Shown here: piece by piece, positions 22,301-31,300 of the stretch
How the letters are laid out: every line of letters starts with the position of its first letter
Numbering within the stretch: position 1 is the stretch's first letter
Assembly (NCBI RefSeq): GCF_000003815.2
Contig: NW_023365714.1
Location: 295,303-333,789 of the forward strand
Origin: Branchiostoma floridae
Taxonomy: Eukaryota; Chordata; Leptocardii; Amphioxiformes; Branchiostomatidae
DNA length: 38,487 nt
Reading direction: 5' to 3'
The notes under the pieces: generated by a model
What the model saw: the letters and a program-made list of their open reading frames with translations, nothing else
Database searches by the model: none
Told to the model about the DNA's origin: nothing
Position numbers and translations under genes: made by a program

Positions 22301-25300
22301 TCTCTGTGGTTCCAGCTCCGGGTGCTGGCTGCTGCTGGGGTTACCCCAGGGCACCGTGCCGGAGCAGTACCTGCAAAACATCATCATCATCATCATCATC
22401 ATCATTAACAAACATCACCATCATCATCAACAAACATCATCATCAACAACAACATCATCAGCTGCTGCTGGGGTTACCCCAGGGCACAGTGCCGGAGCAG
22501 TACCTGCAAAACATCATCATAATCATCATCAACCATCATCAGCTGCAGCTGGGGTTACTCCAGGGCACTGTTCCAGAGCAGTACCTATAAAACATCATCA
22601 TCATCAACATCATCATCATCATCAGACAGTGCAGGTTTGTTAGTTTGTTCTTACCCGGGGATGTTGAGGTTTGTTAGTTTGTTAGTTTGTTCCTACCCGG
22701 GGATGTTGAGGTTTGTTAGTTTGTTAGTTTGTTCTTACCTGGGGATGTTGAGGAACAGCAGACAGTGCAGGTTTGTTAGTTTGTTAGTTTGTTCTTACCT
22801 GGGGATGTTGAGGTTTGTTAGTTTGTTAGTTAATGTTCTTACCTGGGGATGTTGAGGTTTGTTAGTTTGTTAGTTTGTTCTTACATGGGGATGTTGAGGA
22901 ACATCAGGCCGTGCAGGTTTGTTAGTTTGTTAGTTTGTTCTTACCTGGGGATGTTGAGGCTTGTTAGTTTGTTCCTACCTGGGGATGTTGAGGAACAGCA
23001 GGCCGTGCAGGTTTGTTAGTTTGTTAGTTTGTTCTTACCTGGGGATGTTGAGGAACAGCAGGCAGTGCAGGTTTGTTAGTTTGTTAGTTTGTTCCTACCT
23101 GGGGATGTTGAGGTTTGTTAGTTTGTTAGTTTGTTCCTACCTGGGGATGTTGAGGAACAGCAGACAGTGCAGTTTCAGCTCCTGAACCTTTGCTGTCATG
23201 TCAATGTCGTCACACTGTGGAGAAAAGAAAAATGGAGGTCAAATTCTTCTAAATCTGTAACATTAACTTAAATGAGTAAAAGTTTATTCTTCAGTATGAA
23301 CATGTGACTCAGCAGGAAGGAAGGAGGGAAGGAACAAAATAAGGAACTAGCCTACTCACCACCACCTGGACATATTTTGCCAGGTCCTTAGAACTGCCCT
23401 TCATCAGTTCACGACCTCCAGCCTGAAGGTCAAGACAAGACACCAACTGATTAGGCCACACTGACTTAATTCTATGGATGACATCCTCTGGTACGATAGC
23501 TCATCTGAGTTGTGAATTACACAATGACACCAAGTCTTGCAGAGAACTGGCTTGTTCGGAAAACTCACCCCAGCGTAGAACATCTTGTTGCGGAACCGGC
23601 TGTTGAACTTCTCAGGGTTTGCTTCTGCAGAGGGCAAAGGTCAAAGGTTACAGGGACAATAAGTACAAACATATCTTGTCTGTTGATATTTCTTTAGTGT
23701 TAGGCATGACTTGTCTGCTACTACTGTACACATTGTAGCGTTTCATCCTAACCAACAAATGACCCCTGACCTCGTGACTCATGGAACTCGAGCGCCACGT
23801 GCGCGTCCGCCCCCATGCTGAAGTAGTTGTTCATCACATCCAGCGGCAGCTGCAAGGTCAAAACAAGGTCAAGGTCAGCTGAGAGAAGATATTGCACTAA
23901 ATTTCTCCTTTAGCCATCTTAAAACTTTCCTTTAGCCGTCTTAAAATGCTCCTTTAGCTTTATAGTTGGACAGAAGGTAATGAGAGAGGACGTTCTGTCT
24001 TATTTAGTATCAGGGTGCTGGACTTGACCTGAAGGTCAGTTCATACAACATACCAAGGTCAGATAAAACTCAAGGCTAGGACCACCTGATGGAGTAAACA
24101 ATCAGCTGACAGAACGGCCATGCTGTAATGACCTTACTAGTGATAGAGTCCACCAAGGTCATGCAGCTTACAGGTTTTGAGGTAACTTGAAGCTGCCAAT
24201 TTGTACAATTATGAGAGCATATAATATCTCAAATATATGTGGCACTTTTTACAGGACCAGGTATGCACTAGTACAACATCCAGCATGCACTGGTACAGCA
24301 ACCAGCATGCACTGGTACAGCAACCAGCATGCACTGGTACAGCAACCAGCATGCACTGGTACAACATCCAGCATGCACTGGTACAGCAACCAGCATGCAC
24401 TGGTACAACATCCAGCATGCACTGGTACAGCAACCAGCATGCACTGGTACAGCAACCAGCATGCACTGGTACAGCAACCAGCATGCACTGGTACAGCATC
24501 CAGCATGCACTGGTACAGCAACCAGCATGCACTGGTACAACATCCAGCATGCACTGGTACAGCAACCAGCATGCACTGGTACAGCAACCAGCATGCACTG
24601 GTACAGCAACCAGCATGCACTGGTACAACATCCAGCATGCTTTGGTACAAGACCCACAATGCACGACACTAAGTGCAGAACTCAGCATGCATGTCTGTGC
24701 AGGCTGTTACCTTCTCCTTCACTTCCCCCTCTGGAGCACCCAGCTCTGTGTCCTGAGGATGCCACAACACAGCTTATGTCAGAGGGAGGGAGCACACAAG
24801 GTGTAACTTCTGCAGTATTCTGAACTTACTGGTGAAAGACTAATGCTATTCTACAAGTAACCACCAGGTAATCAGGCTGTTCTATCAGCAACCATGACAA
24901 CTGGGCTGCTTGCCTTGTGAGACAAATGTTCTATTCTATTGGTAACCATAACGACCAAGCTGCTCCATCAGCAACCATGACGACCAGCTGCTCTATCAGT
25001 GACCCTGACGACCAGGCTAAGTAACGATGACAATCAAGTTGCTCTCGGTAACCATGACAACCAAGTTGCTCTATCAGTAACCATGACGACCATCTGCTCA
25101 CCTTGTCGCCGCCCTCGTCCCCCTCGTCAGCAGCCACCTGTCGGTTGGGCGACACCTGCAGGTTCCACCTGTCCAGCTGCACCACCGGGCCGTCTTCTAC
25201 ATGGGACAGGATCTTAGAGATGGGCTCGTCTGTGTAACCCTGGCAACAACAAACAAACAAACACCTCAGTGGTGGGTTCCCTTGGGGGTTTGACAAAGTA

Positions 25301-28300
25301 TTTTAGCTATTGCTTGTATCAGGGTGCAAATTTGATACTAACCCCCCAGTCGAGAGTTATGAAATTTGATACTCACCCCTCCCTGGTTAATAGTTATGAA
25401 GTTTGATACTCACCCCTCCGGTTTTGAGAGGTAATATGACACTCACCCCTCCCCAGTTGAGAGGTAATTTGATACTCACCCCTCTCATTTGAGAGTTAGG
25501 TAATTTGATACCACTCCCCAGTTGAGAATTATAAAATTTGACCCCTTCTCAGTTGAGAGATAGGTAATTTGATTATCACCACTCCCGAGTTGAGAGTTAT
25601 GAAATTTGAACCCTCCCCAGTTGAGAGTTAGGTAATTTGGTACTCACCACTCCCTAGTTGAGAGTTATGAAATTTGACCCCTCCCAATTGAGAGTTAGGT
25701 AATTTGATACCCCTTCCCAGCTGAGAGCTATGAAATTTGACCCCTCCCCAGTTGAGAGGTAATTTGATACTCACCCCTCCCCAGTTGAGCGTCCTGGCCA
25801 GGTCGTTGCCGGTGCCGAGCGGAAGCACAGCGACGGGGGGAGGGGGGTTCATGCCCAGGGAGTCCAGGGTCGAGAGGATCCAGCCAGCCTGCAAGGTCAC
25901 ATATCAGGCAGAAGGTCAAACCTCACTCAAAGGGTAAACGAACTCAGTAAGGTCAGAGGTCAGGCTAAAGGTGAAAATTCTTTTCACACCATATATGGTG
26001 TCTCACCGTTCCGTCCCCCCCACAGGCCAGGATTCTCAAGTTCGCGACCTTGCGGTACATTTCCAGCGCCTCCCGGGGCCCGCCCTGGGAGAGGTCGAAC
26101 ACCTGGCGGGGGTTCAGGTACCAGATGAACTTCTGCATGATCTTCGCTCCCTAAACAAACAAACAAACAAACAAACAACCATTCAACTGCAAGATCAACA
26201 ACCAGTAACTCCTGTCCCTCCATTGTTAAGTTCCATTCTTCTACCTGTCAGTGTTGTATATATAAGACACCTCCTCCCAACACAAACATCTGGGTTCTTG
26301 CTTGGTTGCCCACAGTGTTGGGGTTAACAAATACCAGCAGCAATTTCATCCTTGCCCACAATCATTAATTATATACATGCCCAATGTTGTATAGGGCTTC
26401 ATGTTATAGGTTTTTATAGTTTGATGTGCTAATGTACAGTTCAGTATTCTATAGTACAGTTCTATAGAACCCCCTGGTGCTAGTACAGTTCTATAGAACC
26501 CCCCTGGTGACAGTACAGTTCTATAGAACCCCCTGGTGACAGTACAGTTCTATAGAACCCCCTGGTGACAGTACAGTTCTATAGAACCCCCTGGTGACAG
26601 TACAGTTCTATAGAACCCCCTGGTGACTGTACAGTTCTATAGAACCCCCTAGCCTATTGCTAGTACAGTTCTATAGAACCCACCTGGTGCTAGTACAGTT
26701 CTTTAGAACCCCCTGGTAACAGTACAGTTCTATAGAACCCCCTGCATGGTGACAGCACAGTTCTACAGAAGCCCCCTGGTTGTAGTACAGTTCTATAGAA
26801 CCCCCCTGGTGACAGTAGAACCCACCTGGTTGCCCCCACTCTTGGGGTTGACGAACACCAGCAGCGGTTTGATGAAGGGTGAGGCGACCGGCTTGATCAT
26901 GAAGGCCTTCGACTTGCTCTCCTGGACAGGGGAACATGCCATATAAGGACAGGGGAACATGCCATATAAGGACAGGGGAACATGCCATATAAGGACAGGG
27001 GAACATGCCATATAAGGACAGGGGAACATGCCATATAAGGACAGGGGAACATGCCATATAAGGTCAGGGGAACATGCCATATAAGGACAGGGGAACATGC
27101 CATATAAGGACAGGGGAACATGCCATATTACTATTAGGGCTGGTTTCCTCATCATAATGCACTGGATTCCTTGTAAGAACTGGTTTTCTTACAATTACTG
27201 GATAATTAGGACTGGTACATCATTGTCATCATGCTTCATGAGAAAACATACAAATGTAGCTTAGCCCTAAGTACTGAAGTGGTTCATTGGGACTTTGGTG
27301 CCATCTTTGGCTGTACTGTAGCTTCCATAAAGGCAGAGGTTATATATAAGTAAGTCTTAGAAAGCAGATTCCAGGACCTTGAGTCTGAGGAGCTGTCTTA
27401 AGAAGCTGTGGCTCACCTTGAGAGATTTTCTCTTGATGGACGGCCGCTTCTTCTTCTTCAGCGAGGACTTGATTGACATCTGTCCGTAAGAAATGGGAAG
27501 ATGTCAGCTTAGGGGGGAAAACATCATTTGTAGCTTATATTGATATAACCTTATGTCCTGCAAGTTTCTCAAGTTTACAAAATGGTGCACAGAGTTGGCA
27601 TATATAATAATAGAAGGGCCAACACGATAATCACTGAACATCAACCGGATGCTACAAAAGCAGCAGGGTCCATATATTTTCCCATGACCTTGACCCCCAT
27701 GACCTTGCTACCCCCATGACCTTGCTACCCTTCTACCCACCCTGTTCTTTGGAACCTTCATGATCCAAGATGGCGGCACGATGACCCCTGCGTGGGCTCC
27801 CAGGGTGCATTGCTCCTCGATGTGTTGCATCATGAAACATGATACTTTGTTGTGGTACTGCAGAAATATCAACATGAAACATGACGCTTAGAAGTTGGCA
27901 GTTGCCATATAAGGAGGAAGTGGAAGTTTTTTCTAAGTCAACTTATTAAGTGAAAGTTGGTATTTATTCCCATATATCAAAGAGTGATCCTATAGTTACA
28001 GTAGTTATTGCCATATAAGGAGTGAAAGTCGGTATTTTTGCCATATAAGGCATTGGTGTCTGTATTTATCGCTATATAAGGAGTGAAAGTCGGCACTTAC
28101 TGCAGCTTTACACCAGGAACAGCTGATGGCAACAATCTCCTGTCAAACACAGAAAATGAGTAAAGTGCTGATTCACTACTGACAGTCACATTATAGTACA
28201 GTACAGTACTGCACTTACTCTCTACTAACTGTTACTAACAATAAATGTACATGTCCAATACAGTACAGCATCAGTGGTAGTTTTAATAGTGGCACCTAGT

Positions 28301-31300
28301 CTTACCTTGGAATGGAAGGAGAATTTCTGGTGGAACGGCTGAAAAATAGAACAAAGCAAGGTCAACTTCCTTACTATGCATTTATGGAGCTGAAGAACAG
28401 TACATGACTTTGTGGATAATATTTGACGGTTTATGACAGTTAACAGAATAAGCCCCTTTATTGCAAACAGAATTAAAGGCCTGGCCATCCAACAATCTGA
28501 AAATGCAATAATATAGAGTTTTGCACTGTCACACTGTTAAGTAAACATTTAGATGTGGTTAACCCTTTAATCTGTAGTTTTACATTGCAGAACTTTTTAC
28601 ACTAATGTGGTTTAACCTATGACCTATAGTGTTACCTTGCTGCACTGCTTGCACTGTTATAGTTTGACCTATGACCGGCAGTGTTACCTTGCTGCACTGC
28701 TTGCACTGTTATGGTTTGACCTATGACCGGTAGTGTTACCTTGCTGCACTGCTTGCACTGTTATAGTTTGACCTATGGCCTGTAGTGTTACCTTGCCACA
28801 CTGCTTGCACCGTTATGGTTTGACCTATGACCGGTAGTGTTACCTTGCTGCACTGCTTGCACTGTTATGGTTTGACCTATGACCTGTAGTGTTACCTTGC
28901 TGCACTGCTTGCACTGTTATGGTTTGACCTATGACCAATAGTGTTACCTTGCTGCACTGCTTGCACTGTTATGGTTTGACCTATGACCGGTAGTGTTACC
29001 TTGCTGCACTGCTTGCACTGTTATGGTTTGACCTATGACCTGTAGTGTTACCTTGCTGCACTGCTTGCACTGTTATGGTTTGACCTATGACCTGTAGTGT
29101 TACCTTGCCACACTGCTTGCACTGTTATGGTTTGACCTATGACCTGTAGTGTTACCTTGCTGCACTGCTTGCACTGTTATGGTTTGACCTATGACCTGTA
29201 GTGTTACCTTGCCACACTGCTTGCACTGTTATGGTTTGACCTATGACCTGTAGTGTTACCTTGCTGCACTGCTTGCACTGTTATGGTTTGACCTATGACC
29301 GGTAGTGTTACCTTGCTGCACTGCTTGCACTGTTATGGTTTGACCTATGACCTGTAGTGTTACCTTGCTGCACTGCTTTCACGGTTATGGTTTGACCTAT
29401 GACCTGTAGTGTTACCTTGCCGCACTGCTTGCACTGTTATGGTTTGACCTATGACCTGTAGTGTTACCTTGCTGCACTGCTTGCACTGTTATGGTTTGAC
29501 CTTTGGCCTGTAGTGTTACCTTGCTGCACTGCTTGCACTGTTATGGTTTGACCTATGACCTGTAGTGTTACCTTGCTGCACTGCTTGCACTGTTATGGTT
29601 TGACCTATGACCTGTAGTGTTACCTTGCTGCACTGATTGCACTGTTATGGTTTGACCTTTGACCTGTAGTGTTACCTTGCTGCACTGCTTGCACTTGCCC
29701 TCCTGCCTGCGTCTGTGCACCCAGTGGTGTCGCACAAATGTCTGCAGAAACAGACACAGATGTTTGTTTGTTTGTGTTGCCAGTAGTAACCACCTCCACC
29801 ATTTTGCAAAAGCCAACTCACAGTGTACAGTTATATGTGATTTTCTTAGAGCTTTGATGAATCTTGTTGGGATTTTTAATGAAATCACCAGAACCATAAT
29901 TTACTATTCCTCTATCTGATACTCTATCTACTTATTCCTGTGCTCGTGCATCTTGTGGTGATGTCGTTATTAACTATCTGTCGGAGTGGGACATGTGACC
30001 TTGACCCACCTCTCGAGAACCTTTTGTCCCCGGCTCCCTGAAGGTCGGCCGGCATCTGAAGTTGATCTGGAAAGAAACAGCGTTCATGTTAGTAAAACAA
30101 AAGTGACACTTCAAGCCTTCGTCACAATGAAGCATCAGGTGTAAAGATGTGAAACTGCAGAACACAGAATGAAGCAGGAGACGGAGTGGCTCCATCTCAG
30201 ATCAGTCTTAAGTCTCACCTTCTCTAAGACGTGCATGCAGCCCTTAAGTCTCACCTTCTCTAAGACGTGCATGCAGCCCTTAAGTCTCACCTTCTCTAAG
30301 ACGTGCATGCAGCCCTTAAGTCTCACCTTCTCTAAGACGTGCATGCAGCCCTTAAGACCTTCTCTAAGACATGCATGCAGCCCTTAAGACTCGCCTTCTC
30401 TAAGACACATGCAGCCCTTAAGACTCACCATCTCTAAGACATGCATGCAGCCCTTAAGACTCACCTTCTCTAAGACGTGCATGCAGCCCTTAAGACCTTC
30501 TCTAAGACATGCATGCAGCCCTTAAGACTCGCCTTCTCTAAGACACATGCAGCCCTTAAGACTCACCTTCTCTAAGACATGCATGCAGCCCTTAAGACTC
30601 ACCTTCTCTAAGGAACTCTAACCTTCTCTAAGTAAGACTCACCTTCTCTAAGACATGCATGCAGCCCTTAAGACTCACCTTCTCTAAGACGTGCATGCAG
30701 CCCTTAAGACTCACCTTCTCTAAGACGTGCATGCAGCCCACGTGGACCAGGATCTTACAGCCAAGACATTTCTTCCTCGGCCCAGATTTCTGCAAGGGGA
30801 AGAAAATCCAGCGTGATAATTACATGTTATACACAGGTAATAACAATAAGTCATTGTAATTATCATTATAACAGGGATGATAAAATCATTTGCTTATCAT
30901 TACAGGGATGATAATGACATGGGTGATGATAATAACATAATGATTATTACAGGGATGATAATGACACACACATTGCCATGGACCTGGTGCGTTTCATGTA
31001 CACTAAGGACATCAATGAGAGGAATCATGTCCATTGCCATGGAAGAAGCATTTTCATGTACACAGAGGACATGGACATGAGAAATCATGTCCTCTGCATG
31101 GTTCTAGATCCATTGCCATGGAAAAGGCATTTTCATGTACACAGAGGACATGGACGTGAGAAATCATGTCCTCTCCATGGTTACAGATCCATTGCCATGC
31201 AAGAGGCATTTTCATGTACACAGAGGACATGGACGTGAGAAATCATGTCCTCTGCATGGTTCTGGATCCATTGCCATGAAAGAGGCATTTTCATGTACAC

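Noticed and set aside
24187-24823. Open frames on both strands over 24.2-24.8 kb
   Set aside because: The 22-bp repeat lacks stops in several frames; it is intronic in the DGK gene.
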